Translations under genes and position numbers: made by a program
The notes under the pieces: model-generated
What the model saw: only the letters and a program-made list of their open reading frames with translations
What the model was told of the DNA's origin: nothing
Databases searched by the model: none
Shown: one piece after another, positions 1 to 10,200 of the stretch
How positions within the stretch are numbered: the stretch's first letter is position 1
How the letters are laid out: each line of letters opens with the position of its first letter
Assembly (NCBI GenBank): GCA_017533505.1
Contig: JAFXIB010000104.1
Coordinates: 1-41,053, forward strand
Direction of reading: 5' to 3'
Origin: Clostridia bacterium
GTDB taxonomy: Bacteria; Bacillota; Clostridia; Christensenellales; DTU072
Length of the DNA stretch: 41,053 nt

Positions 1-141
1 AATGTCCTTTATAACATCGGCATGGGTTATATTCCACCTTTCGGGTAGCTCACCAGCTCTCATGCCCTTTGCTTGCAGTAGTGTTCCCATGCCACCATCA
101 AGATATATTAAGTTGTCCTTTAAGTAATCAAGTAGTTTCAT
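1..141 (-). CDS. metH: Methionine synthase, N-terminus (homocysteine S-methyltransferase domain), partial
   Basis: Only the first 47 codons are in the window; the gene runs off the left edge. The ATG at 141-139 follows GGAGATAAG and lies one base after the stop of the preceding gene. The peptide contains YLDGGMGTLLQAKG followed by ELPERWN, the hallmark start of the homocysteine S-methyltransferase (Pfam S-methyl_trans) domain of cobalamin-dependent methionine synthase, which moves a methyl group from methyl-cobalamin to homocysteine. The upstream genes are metF and a free activation domain, so this enzyme probably lacks its own C-terminal activation domain. A stand-alone homocysteine methyltransferase cannot be excluded because the cobalamin and pterin domains are not visible. 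Confidence 0.85.
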   Translation of the reverse strand, partial: MKLLDYLKDNLIYLDGGMGTLLQAKGMRAGELPERWNITHADVIKDI

Positions 142-142
142 C

Positions 143-820
143 TTATCTCCTAAACTCGCAGTCTACTCTACCACAAGTATCACAACTCTTTTTGTGCTCA
201 TCTCCATTTGTTGAGCTTACTCCTATCAACGCAGTAACCGATTTTGATGGGGATAGTAGCATACTTTCATTGAGAGTAAGTCCAATGCTCTTTGATGCTC
301 CAAGCACATCGATTATGTCCTTTTGAATGGATATATCCAAGTCGCCATATCCTGGGCTAAACCTTGGATGAGTAACCATACCACTCTTGCGCTTTGAGAG
401 TGCGATTTCTTGACAAAATACATCGCACAAGCTCTCAACACGCTCAACCCCTACTGCGTGCATAAGTATTCCTTTTGCAGGCGAAAGAATGGTTGCTCTG
501 TTGATTAGCCTATCCATCTCTACCCCTATTGTCACCCCAAATACAACAACAGAGTGACAATCAGCAAGATTTTTGGCAAGGTCTTTTGAATGTATCTTTG
601 TAAAAAATAAATCTACTTGCTCGCCCTCAACCACCACCGGAAGCTCCAGATAGCAAACCTTGTATGATATCCTCTCTAATGCTTCTTCCTTGCATTTTTG
701 GAGTAGCTCTTCAAGCTCAACTGTGGGCGCTTTAAGGTTAGCGTATCGCCTCAACTCCCTTTCGTTCCAAGGAATATTGGAATATGTTTTTATCGTTACA
801 GGAAGTGCCATTTTAGTCAA
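143..820 (-). CDS. Free-standing vitamin B12-dependent methionine synthase activation domain protein
   Basis: A 225-residue protein resembling the C-terminal reactivation domain of MetH, which binds S-adenosylmethionine and helps reductively remethylate inactive cob(II)alamin. Supporting segments are the N-terminal NERELRRYAN, the middle ILMHAVGVERVESLCD and HPRFSPGYGDLDISIQ (the RFSPGYGD stretch is typical of the family), the LNESMLLSPSKSVTALIG segment, and a Cys-rich end (CDTCGRVDCEFRR). The listed start is a TTG at 820-818, with AAAGGG 5 nt upstream; it overlaps the end of metF. An ATG at 811 (MALPVTIK) is the alternative but sits 14 nt from that ribosome site. It lies between metF and metH, fitting a split methionine synthase. 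The family is confident; the start is not. Confidence 0.85.
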   Translation of the reverse strand: MTKMALPVTIKTYSNIPWNERELRRYANLKAPTVELEELLQKCKEEALERISYKVCYLELPVVVEGEQVDLFFTKIHSKDLAKNLADCHSVVVFGVTIGVEMDRLINRATILSPAKGILMHAVGVERVESLCDVFCQEIALSKRKSGMVTHPRFSPGYGDLDISIQKDIIDVLGASKSIGLTLNESMLLSPSKSVTALIGVSSTNGDEHKKSCDTCGRVDCEFRR

Positions 821-1679
821 TTATGCCCTTTAAGTTTACAAGTATCTTCCTTGCAACCTCTGGCTTATTCATGGAGTAAACATGCACATTCTTGACGCCA
901 TTTTTGAACAAATCTATGATTTGTTCGGTTGCGTACTCAATACCTATATCCATAACCGAATCTGCCTCTGCATTCTCGATTTCATCAACAAATTTTTGGG
1001 GAATATATGAGCCTGACAATGATATCGCACGCTCAATTTGTACCTTGTTGGTTATTGGCATAATGCCAGGCATAATGGGAACATTTATGCCCACTTTTTT
1101 TGCATCGTCCAAAAAGTTATAGTACAAAGCATTGTCAAAAAACATTTGAGTTGTCAAAAAGTCACAGCCCGCATCCACCTTTTCTTTGAGGTGCAAAATA
1201 TCATCTTCTTTATTTTTGCTTTCGGGGTGCTTTTCGGGATAGCATGCGCCACCTATACAAAAATCGCCCCTTGCCTTTATCTCTTTGATTAGGTCCGTAG
1301 CATAATTATAATCCCACTTCGACCTATCTCTGTTTTGGAGCTCCTTTGGGATGTCGCCACGCAGTGCCATGATGTTGGTTATGCCAGCACTCAAGATATC
1401 TTCTATCCTTTGATGCACAGTTTCCTTACTTGACGAAACACAAGTAAGATGGGCAAGAGATGGAACACCAAAATTGTGCTTGATATCCTTTGCAATATCA
1501 AGGGTGTATTTACTTGTGCCACCACCTGCGCCGTAAGTAACACTCATAAAGGCAGGCTTGAGTGTTGCAATCTCTTCGGTTGCTTGTTTTACACTTTCAA
1601 AATTGGTTTCCGTCTTTGGTGGGAACACTTCAAATGAAATGGTAAGCTTGTTTTCTGTTAACAAATCTATGATTTTCAT
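813..1679 (-). CDS. metF: 5,10-methylenetetrahydrofolate reductase
   Basis: The 288-residue protein has the usual length of bacterial MetF, the FAD enzyme that reduces 5,10-methylene-THF to 5-methyl-THF, the methyl donor for methionine synthase. Visible family signatures are ISFEVFPPK near residue 14, FMSVTYGAGGGTS, LAHLTCVSS, ILSAGITNIMALRGDIP, FCIGGACYPEKHPE and DFLTTQMFFDN, which build the TIM-barrel active site. ATG at 1679 has AGAGGG about 10 nt upstream. It is the first gene of a tight operon: its stop overlaps or abuts the activation-domain gene, and metH follows. Its own promoter lies at 1709-1737. Confidence 0.96.
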   Translation of the reverse strand: MKIIDLLTENKLTISFEVFPPKTETNFESVKQATEEIATLKPAFMSVTYGAGGGTSKYTLDIAKDIKHNFGVPSLAHLTCVSSSKETVHQRIEDILSAGITNIMALRGDIPKELQNRDRSKWDYNYATDLIKEIKARGDFCIGGACYPEKHPESKNKEDDILHLKEKVDAGCDFLTTQMFFDNALYYNFLDDAKKVGINVPIMPGIMPITNKVQIERAISLSGSYIPQKFVDEIENAEADSVMDIGIEYATEQIIDLFKNGVKNVHVYSMNKPEVARKILVNLKGIID

Positions 1680-1708
1680 ACTCCAGCCCTCTTGCTTAAT
1701 ATAAAATT

Positions 1709-1737
1709 ATTATACCACTAAAGAGTGGTATAATCAA
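1709..1737 (-). promoter_or_regulatory. metF operon promoter with palindromic operator in the spacer
   Basis: On the minus strand: TTGATT (1737-1732), a 17-bp spacer, then TATAAT (1714-1709). A perfect 11-bp inverted repeat ATTATACCACT / AGTGGTATAAT (arms 1709-1719 and 1724-1734, 4-nt loop) covers the spacer, the whole -10 and part of the -35. A protein bound there would block RNA polymerase. The site is about 30 bp upstream of the metF start. Promoter and palindrome are seen in sequence; repression is inferred. Confidence 0.75.
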
Positions 1738-1760
1738 TAGGCTATTTTGCTTGTTATCAC

Positions 1761-1783
1761 TAAAAAAGCCCACTTTCGTGGGT
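1761..1783 (-). terminator. Rho-independent terminator after the MATE gene
   Basis: Read on the minus strand: CCCAC-GAAA-GTGGG followed by C and six T. It lies 20 bp past the MATE stop and just before the metF promoter, separating the two transcription units. Confidence 0.8.
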
Positions 1784-1802
1784 AGGAATGTTATTGATGA
1801 TA

Positions 1803-3191
1803 TTATTTTGGCATTCGTTTTAATTCAAAATACAACATGATTGCGCCAGATACAAAAGCAATAAAGTCCGAAATGGGAGCTGCAAACATACATCCATCAA
1901 CACCCATAAACATCGGTAAAACTACAAGCAAAGGGAGAAGGAATATCACTTGCTTGATCAGTGAAAGTATAGCACCCTTGGTTGCCTTGCCGATTGCTTG
2001 GAAGAATGTTGTTGATGCAATTTGTATACCATTTAGGAATGTAAAGAATAGGAATACTCTCAAATACTTTACACCAAACTCATAGTAAAGCTCGTTGCCT
2101 TCGCCGAACAAAGAAATTAGTGGACGGGGCGCAAACATAAACAGAGCAAATGCAAAGAGTGAGAAGATGAATGAAGATAGTATTGCAAGCTTCAAGGTAT
2201 CTCTTACGCGCTTGAAGTTTTTTGCGCCGTAGTTGAAACCAAATATTGGTTGAGCACCTTGAATGATACCTATAACAACACTCAAGAAGATGAGTGAAAT
2301 TTTGGATACGATGCCAGCGATTGCAATTGGAATATCGCTACCATAAACTGACTCTGCACCATACTTTTTGAGCATGTTGTTTGATACAATTTGTATAACC
2401 ATGGTGCTTATTTGGAATATGAAAGAAGATATGCCAACCGTTACAATCATCTTTGTGATTTTTAGTCTTGGGATAAACTCTTTGATGGAGCGAATTTTTA
2501 CATTACGGAACCAAATGAAATATAGCGCACACATTACAGCAGCCACGATTTGGCTAATGAGTGTTGCCCATGCAGCGCCTGCTATACCCCAGTTGCAAAC
2601 AAAGATAAAAATGGGGTCAAGTATGGTGTTGAGTATTGCACCAGTTAGCACTGAAAGCATACTGTATATTGGTGAGCCATCTGCTCTAATGATTGGATTG
2701 AACCCTGTGGAGAAAAGTAAAAATGGGATACCAAATGATGTTATACGGGTATATTTTACTGCATAATCAATGGTTTGGTTGGTTGCGCCAAAAAGCCACA
2801 AAAGGTCTTTTAGGAATATGTTGACAACCACCATTATGATGACACCACTTGTAACCAAAAGTGTGGTAGCTGTGCCCACGATTGCACGAGCTTTATCTGT
2901 GTTTTGCTTGCCTATTTGAATGTTGAAGTTAGCAGAGCCACCAAGCCCCACCATAAGGCCGATTGCCATACAAATGGTGGTGAGTGGGAATGCAACAGAG
3001 GTTGCGGCATTGCCAAGATAACCTACGCCGTGACCAATAAAAATTTGGTCAACAATATTGTAAAGTGAGTTGACAAGGTTTGCAATTATTGCTGGAATTG
3101 CAAGGGAAAGTAACAACTTGCCAACGGACTTTGTTGCCATAGGATTTTGATTTTGTATGGTATTTTCTTGTACTAAAACTTCTTCACTCAT
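1803..3191 (-). CDS. MATE family efflux transporter (MepA-like)
   Basis: A 462-residue protein with about 12 hydrophobic helices and the size of MATE transporters, which export drugs or other organic cations in exchange for Na+ or H+. Family features are the N-terminal LLLSLAIPAIIANLVNSLYN, IVDQIFIGHGVG, and the loop NPIIRADGSPIYSM followed by LNTILDPIFIF, as in the MepA branch; the second half repeats the pattern (FNYGAKNFKRV). The ATG at 3191 has only a weak purine-rich ribosome site (AGAGAAAAG). It is a single-gene unit transcribed divergently from the small gene at 3311, with its own terminator. The substrate cannot be read from sequence. Confidence 0.92.
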   Translation of the reverse strand: MSEEVLVQENTIQNQNPMATKSVGKLLLSLAIPAIIANLVNSLYNIVDQIFIGHGVGYLGNAATSVAFPLTTICMAIGLMVGLGGSANFNIQIGKQNTDKARAIVGTATTLLVTSGVIIMVVVNIFLKDLLWLFGATNQTIDYAVKYTRITSFGIPFLLFSTGFNPIIRADGSPIYSMLSVLTGAILNTILDPIFIFVCNWGIAGAAWATLISQIVAAVMCALYFIWFRNVKIRSIKEFIPRLKITKMIVTVGISSFIFQISTMVIQIVSNNMLKKYGAESVYGSDIPIAIAGIVSKISLIFLSVVIGIIQGAQPIFGFNYGAKNFKRVRDTLKLAILSSFIFSLFAFALFMFAPRPLISLFGEGNELYYEFGVKYLRVFLFFTFLNGIQIASTTFFQAIGKATKGAILSLIKQVIFLLPLLVVLPMFMGVDGCMFAAPISDFIAFVSGAIMLYFELKRMPK

Positions 3192-3275
3192 ATGTCTTTT
3201 CTCTTTTGCCGATGGTATTTTAGCACAAGAATTTTTTTAACACAAACAGAAATGCTATGTTTGTAAAACATACTA

Positions 3276-3304
3276 TTGCTAAAATGACAATTAAATGCTA
3301 AAAT
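3276..3304 (+). promoter_or_regulatory. Promoter giving a probable leaderless mRNA for the 3311 gene
   Basis: TTGCTA (3276-3281), 17-bp spacer, TAAAAT (3299-3304). Start of transcription is expected 6-7 nt past the -10, which is the A of the ATG at 3311. No Shine-Dalgarno sequence exists between the -10 and that ATG. Confidence 0.55.
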
Positions 3305-3310
3305 TATCTT

Positions 3311-3778
3311 ATGAATAATTTTTATTACGAAAAGCCCATTACTCCAGAGCCATTTGCATCAAAAGTGTTTGACCGCAATATTTTGGAGTCCATAAAGGTG
3401 GTAAAGCTAAAAGATAGGCTGGATATTACTCTACCAGTAGGATTGAGTGACTCGGACGAGCCATTCACTTTCAGTTGCGTGGAGCTTGATAGCGACTATA
3501 TGGAGTTCCGTGATGGTGGTAGAGCGCTCAAAGAGCTATCCAAAAAAATGGATATAAAAACCATGGAGCCACGCATAAAAGAATACTGCAAAAAGGTAGG
3601 AAGGCTAAACTTAAAGGGTGGTAGAGAAATAACCTATAAGGTATACCCACAAGGCAAATATGTGCTGATGTGGTACTTTTATGAATTCATATACTTTTGC
3701 TCTACCATAGCAAACTTTGACCTTTATCCCATGAGCTACAACATGGCAGAATATGGAAGGGAGGATATCGATGGATAA
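3311..3778 (+). CDS. Conserved-looking small protein of unknown function (possibly DUF1828-like)
   Basis: 155 residues, soluble, no signal peptide or membrane segment. I do not recognise the family securely. The layout of a short beta-rich start, a segment ending in YMEFRDGGRALKELSKK, then helices and a hydrophobic C-terminal helix (YEFIYFCSTIANFD) is reminiscent of the DUF1828 group seen near phage and toxin-antitoxin loci, but this is a weak resemblance. The ATG has no ribosome site and probably lies at the transcript's 5' end. Its last 8 nt overlap the start of the next gene, so the two are translated from one mRNA. Confidence 0.7.
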   Translation: MNNFYYEKPITPEPFASKVFDRNILESIKVVKLKDRLDITLPVGLSDSDEPFTFSCVELDSDYMEFRDGGRALKELSKKMDIKTMEPRIKEYCKKVGRLNLKGGREITYKVYPQGKYVLMWYFYEFIYFCSTIANFDLYPMSYNMAEYGREDIDG

Positions 3779-4163
3779 TTTGGACCTTTTATATTCAGCC
3801 TTAAAAAATGACCTTTGTTACACTCACGAAAGAGAGGGTTATCTTGATGTATCCACCACCTTCTTTTTTGACGGTGACAGCATGAACTTTTGCCTAAAAG
3901 AAGTTGCACCAAAGACTCTCAAGCTATACACAGCTCCAAATGTCTTGGATTGGCTGGCATATATTACCTATGACCTAACAGCATTCACCGAACAAATCAA
4001 CACCATTTGCGCGCGCTTTGGTGCAGAGTGGGATGGCGAAAGCCTATCTATTACCTTCCGTCGCAACGAATTGAGCTTGGGCGAAGCCTACTTTAAGCTC
4101 ATAGAAGTAATGGGCATTGTGGGCAGTATCCGTAGATATATCTACTATCCCAACATGCCATAA
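3771..4163 (+). CDS. Small protein of unknown function, probable diverged paralog of its upstream neighbour
   Basis: 130 residues, soluble. The start is taken as ATG 3771 (MDNLDLLYSALK) because GGGAGG lies 6 nt upstream; an in-frame ATG at 3753 has no such site and would overlap that sequence. The first 8 nt overlap the stop of the previous gene. Like that gene it has an N-terminal helix, a short beta segment with an acidic loop, a middle helix ending in ICARFGAEW, and a C-terminal helix (AYFKLIEVMGIVGSIRRY). Similar length and order suggest an ancient duplication, but identity is low and function is unknown. Confidence 0.7.
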   Translation: MDNLDLLYSALKNDLCYTHEREGYLDVSTTFFFDGDSMNFCLKEVAPKTLKLYTAPNVLDWLAYITYDLTAFTEQINTICARFGAEWDGESLSITFRRNELSLGEAYFKLIEVMGIVGSIRRYIYYPNMP

Positions 4164-4177
4164 TCCCATACTAAAAT

Positions 4178-4207
4178 AAAAAGCTCTCCTATCGGGAGAG
4201 CTTTTTT
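4178..4207. terminator. Bidirectional terminator between convergent genes
   Basis: AAAAAGCTCTCC, 5-nt loop, GGAGAGCTTTTTT: a 7-bp GC-containing stem flanked by A and T runs on both sides. It serves the + strand pair ending at 4163 and the giant - strand gene ending at 4225. Confidence 0.88.
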
Positions 4208-4224
4208 GTTGGACTAAATTTTAA

Positions 4225-7200
4225 CTAATCTCTTCTTTCAAAGAAGGGATATGGGTTCCTGCGTTTTTTGTGTCCCCACTTTGCATATAGGGTTACATTC
4301 TTTGAGCCCATCTTCTTGATGTTAGCCTTCTTGGTACATTCTTCATCAAGATACCAGCCCTTGAACTCGATGTCGTCTACAAATGCTTTTGGCATATGAA
4401 TGCTTGTTCTTGATGTGTGTACAGGCTTGGAGTAGAATGTATCATCAGCTGTGTACTTATCTTTGCCAAGGTTTACTTTCTTGGTATAATCCTTATCTTT
4501 ATACCAGCCACTAAAGTTGATACCACTAATTGATGGGGTTGGTAGATTTACATTCTTGCCATAGGTGGTCTTGATTGTTTGTGGGTTGCCACCGGCGATG
4601 TCGTAGCCACTTGTTACAAAGTTGATGGTGCGACTCTTCTTGTAGAAGGCAACGATAAGCATGATTATGAGTAATACAACACATACACCAACAGCAAGTG
4701 CCAACCAGCCTGCTATTTGTTTTAGGTACTCGGCTGTGGTAAGTTGGTATACTATAACGAATGTTGTGAGCTCTTCAGTTGAAATCAAAGCATAGTTGCC
4801 GTCCATTGTGTATTCAACTGCTTCTTCGCCATTTTCGGTTAGGTTTACAATGGTAAAATCTCTGCCAAGAAGCGCTTCTGGAACAAGAAGTTTTACTGAA
4901 TATTCGCCACCTTGCTCAACTTCCGTTTGTCCCTTCATAAGACGGAGATTGTATACAACTGCTACCCTATCTTTACCATCAAGGGTAACACCTATGCTTG
5001 GGCGCTCGGTATTCTCGTAGGTTGTGATGGTGCTCTCCATCTTGATATCTGGGGTGAAGCCACCATCAGTTTCAATCATTATGTTAGCATTGCCACCATC
5101 TTCAACTTCGTCAGCAATAACAACTGCCTTGACGGTTAGGTTTGCAGTGATGGTTGTAGCCTTATAGTTGCTACCAGCTGTTAGAGTTGCAACCATTTGA
5201 TAGAAGCCAGCTGTTACAAGAGCATCGGTTGCCACAGAGTTATCTTCGTTTACAATCTTGAGGCTTGCACTAAACTTGTCGCCAAATTGAGTCTTGGTGG
5301 TGTCAAGGAGCTTTGTGATTTCGAGCTCTCCAACGGAGTTTTCCATAATGACCAAGTCAGGCATGGTTACACCATTGATTGCTACCTTGTTGATTTTCCA
5401 AGTGTATGAAAGACCATAATCTGGGAGCGTGTAGCTTGTGTTATCAATGGAAACTACCTTTGCTGTATAGCTACCAGCATCTGTTGCAGTTAGGTTAGTG
5501 GTGGTTGCATTTACAATATCGCCATCAATAATTCCACTCAAGCTGACGCTGATGCCTTGCTCCTTTCCGTTATAATCAAATGTGCCTTGCTTTGACCAAA
5601 CAACGATAAGTTCTTTTGCTATGATACTCCAATCCTTTGTAGCATTGAGCATTTCGTAGTTGTCGTTATCTTCAAGTGATGCTGTTGCTGTATATGAGCC
5701 TACATTTGCACCCACATTGCCACTAACTACCATGTTGATGTTTGCTTCGTCGCCAGGAATGATGTTGCCATCGTCTGCAACTGGGGTTAGGGTGTAAGCA
5801 TCCTTTGCATATGTGAGTGCAATGGTGCCACTTACGGAATATGAGTTTGTACCATCACTCCAGCCTACGATTGTGATACCACGCTTTGCAATAGACCAAT
5901 CAATGCTTGAGCTACTGCTCAAGATATAGTTTTGTTCTTCTCTTGCAAAGGTTGCTGTTGCAGTATAATTGCCAGCATTTGTTGCTGTATTGCCTGTGTA
6001 GTTAAGCTCAACTTCTTCGCCAGCAACAATGTTGGAGAATGTTGCATTGATGCTTTGCTCTTTGCCATTGTATGTAAGCTCTTGCTCAATCCAAACAATG
6101 GCAATCACGCGCTTTGCAATGGACCACTCTTTGGTTAGATTGTCGGTTGGGAGTGAGTAGTTAGCGCTCTTTGCACCAACCAAGCCTACAACTTCTGCTG
6201 TATAATTGCCAGCATTGGTAGCCTTGCCTTCGTCCAATACAAACGATACATCGTCAGCGCAGGCTTTGTTGGAAACATTGGCATTGATACCTTGCTCTTC
6301 GCCATTATAAGTGAGAGTTGATACCACCCACTCTACAACTGCAACTCTTGTTGCGATGTTATAGTCGTAAGTAAGACCAGTTGTTGGGAGAGTATAGTTT
6401 GTGCCACTACCATCTACAAAGCTTGTGATTTCTGCTGTATAGCTACCTGCATCTACGGCGCTATCATTTGATAGAACAAGGTCAACTTGGTTGCCTTCAA
6501 CAAGGTTTGTGATTGTTGCACTTACACTCTTTTGGGTGCCATCATATGTGAAGTCGCCACCGGCCCAAGTGATGTTAAGAACGCGTTTTGCAATGGACCA
6601 GCTTTGTGATAGTCCGTCAGTTGGGAGTGCGTAGTTGAAGTTATCATCACCTACAATGGATACAATGCTTGCAACATAGTCGCCAGCAAAATGATTTTCG
6701 TTATTTTCAAGGTGGAGTGCAACATCGTCTGTGCCAATAACATTTGTTATCACAGCTGTTATGCCTTGCAATGTGCCGTCATAAATAAGCTCCCCTACTT
6801 GCCACTTGGTGGAAAGTGTGAGTGCTTTGATTGTCAAGGTTGCTCTCAATGTTGACTTGTTGTAGTTTGAACCAGCATTAAGGCTTGCTGTGATAGTATA
6901 TTCACCTACTACAACAGCGCTATCAACAGCTTGAGAATTCTTGGAGATTGTATAAGTAATATCAATATCATCATTATATTGAGTCTTTGTGGTGTTAGCC
7001 TCAATGGTGTTTGGTGCGCCACTATAAGTGACTTCTTTGCTTTCAAGAGTTACTCCACTAATATCTGCCCTTGCGATTACCCAGCTGATAGTATCGTTTT
7101 CGGTACTCAATGTGTAGTTGTCATCATTTACGCCAAGTAGCTTTGCTGTATAGTTGCCTGCGTTAGTGTTGATATTACCACTATAGCTCAATGTGAGAGT

Positions 7201-10200
7201 GTCGGTGGAAACAACATTTTGTAGCTCTGCGCCAAGCTCATAGGTAACTCCGTTATATACGGTGCTATCTTGACCAACAACACCATTGGTTGAGCCATTT
7301 GTATAAACCCATCTTTGAACCTTGATGGTGCGCTTGTCAACAACTACGGTTGCATTTAAGGTAAGAGCATCGTAGTTGTCACCAGCAGTTATGTTTGCTG
7401 TGATATCGTAGCTACCAACAACGATGACTTCATCAACAGCTTCGCCACCTTTTTTGATGGTGTAGCTTGCTTGTACTTCTTCGTCAAATTGGGTGAAATT
7501 CTTGCTGATAAGGCTTGCTTGATTTTCGCCATTATAAACAACATCCTTGCTTTGAAGTGTGACGCCTTCAATAGTTGCTATGTCGATAACAAGGGTTGCT
7601 GAAAGTGTCAGAGCATTGTAGTTTGAGCCACCATCTACACTGGCGCTAATATTATATGTACCTGCGTTAAGAGCAGTATTGGTGTTGCTTTCGCCACCAG
7701 TATAGGTTACGCTCAAGCTATCGCCATATTGAGATGTTAGTGAAGATACTTCCAATGCATAGGTGGTCTTTGCATATGTATAGGTAGCACCACCAAACTC
7801 AACACCTACTATGTTTGCTTTAGCAATTGACCAATCCAAAGTGGTATTATCTGGCATGCCATAATCGACGCCATCATCAATGCCTTGGATTGCGCCAACA
7901 ACTGCCTTGTAATCACCTGCATTTGTTGCGTTAAAGTAGATGTAATACTTGCCCTCTTTTACTTCGGTAGTGATAGTATCTGCAATACTACCAGTAGTTG
8001 CAAATGAAATAGCATCAATATCCTTTGCAAGAATATTTGATACAACTGCTACTACTCCTTGGCTTTCGCCACTGTAGGTGAGTGCGCTTGAAACAAAATC
8101 TATGCCAAGTATAAGCTCACCAATTGACCAGCTTTGTGATAGTCCTTCTGCTGGAAGTGTGTAGTTAGGGTTACTCAATGCAGTTGCTGTGGTACTGTAA
8201 GTACCAATTTGAGTTGCTTTTGTTGTGCCAGAGTACTCTACATTTACACTGTCGGAGCCAACAATGTTACCAAGCACTGCAACCATGTTGCGTTCGGTGC
8301 CATCAAATACAACTTCATAGCTGTTTGTGCCATTAAGTTGCCACTCAATGGTTACAACACGCTTGGCGATTTTCCAAGCATGGTCCAAGCCCGTTACTGG
8401 GAGAACATAGTTGGCACTATCAGTACCAACAATACCAACTACTTTTGCGTTATAGTCACCTGCATTGGTTTGAGCATTATCTTGATACTCAAGCGCAACG
8501 ATATCGCCACTAATTAGGTTTGAAATGTTTGCACTTGCATACTTGGTGTTGCCATCATAGGTGTAGTTATCAAGCGCCCAACCAAGAGTAATGGTAAGTG
8601 GAGCAATACTCCAGCTTTGCTCCCTGCCTTCGGTGGGAAGTGCGTAGTTTGATGTATCAGCTCCTTCAATACCAGTTATCCTTGCATTGTAGCTGTTGCC
8701 AGCATCTATAGCTGTGTTGCCAGTTATAACAAAGGTTACATCATCAGAGCCAACCTTGTTTGCAACGCTTGCGCTGATAGATTGCTCTAATCCGTTATAA
8801 GTGAGAGTGCCTACTTCCCAAGCAATATCAATAACGCGCTTTGCAATGGACCACTCTTGTGTTGGAGTGGTTGCTGGAAGTGCGTAATTTGCTTTGTCTG
8901 CGCCATCTAAAGCGCTGACTTTTGCTGTATAGCCCTTTGCTAAAGTTGCTGTATTATCCAAAAGAACAAGGGTTACATCATCAGTATCAATCTTGTTTGA
9001 AATGCTTGCGCTGATACCTTGCTCTTCGCCATTGTAGGTCAATGTTCCTACTGCCCAAGCAATGTCTACTACCAATGGAGCAATGGTCCAATCAAAGGTA
9101 GGTGTGGTTGCTGGGAGTGCATAGTTTGCTTTATCGTCACCATTGAGAGCTGTTACAGATGCTTGATAACCTTTTGCATTGATGCCTGTGTTACCAGCTA
9201 TCACAAGACCAACAACATCACTACCAACGATATTTGTGATATTTGCGCTGACTGTCTTTTCTTCTTTGTCGTAAGTGAATGAGCCTCCTACCCAGTCAAT
9301 TTCCACCTCAAGTGGAGCAATAGACCACTCTAATGTTGCATTTTCGCCTACTTGATAGTTGGTGCTATCAAGTGTTGCACTCAAGTCGTAGGTCAAAGCA
9401 TCAACACCTTGGTTGCCTACATAGTTTGCTGTTGGCATAATATCCCGCGCGCCTGTATCATCTCTCATCCACAAAGTGCTGGAATCAAAGGTTGTGCTCA
9501 AGGTGTATGTATCGCCACAATATACCAAAGCGCCAGCAGTATATGTCTTTGCTGTGTTAGCGCCAAGAGTGTACTTCCACACTCCTGTACCATTGATTGT
9601 TGATTTATTGATGGTGTAGGTCTTGGAAATTGCACCATCGAGCACATAGTTGGTGTTAACCGTGCCACCAGCATCAGCATATATCTTGCCATCAAATGAA
9701 AGCGTATAGCTACCAGCATCAATGGTTTCACATGCAAAACGAGCGCCTGATGTAGTGCTTACATTATGTGATGTGCCAGAATTAAATTGGGTCCATTTTG
9801 TCCCTTCGCGACCTTCAAAAGTTGTTGCAATGTGAACTGTATCGGTTTGCACAAAACCATCAAGCATAAGGGTGGGATATTGATACTTGCCATTGTAAAC
9901 ATAAGAGTCAACATCTTGCCAAGAAGCTGTGATTGGCCTTGGTGAGATAACCCAGTCAAAGGTTGCCGTCAAGGTGCCGTCAGCAAGATTGTAGCTATCA
10001 ATGTTGTTGCCTGTGATTGCAACAGAAGTGGTGTAAGATGTTGCGTTTGTTCCCCTTGCGTTTTGATGATTTAATGTGAGATTGTCACTTTCAACTGCAT
10101 TGACAAGGGTTGCGTTGACAATCTTTTGTTCGCCATCATAAACATAGCTTGCGCTTGGCCACTCTAAACTTAAAGTGCGCTTCAAAACGACAAACTCTTT

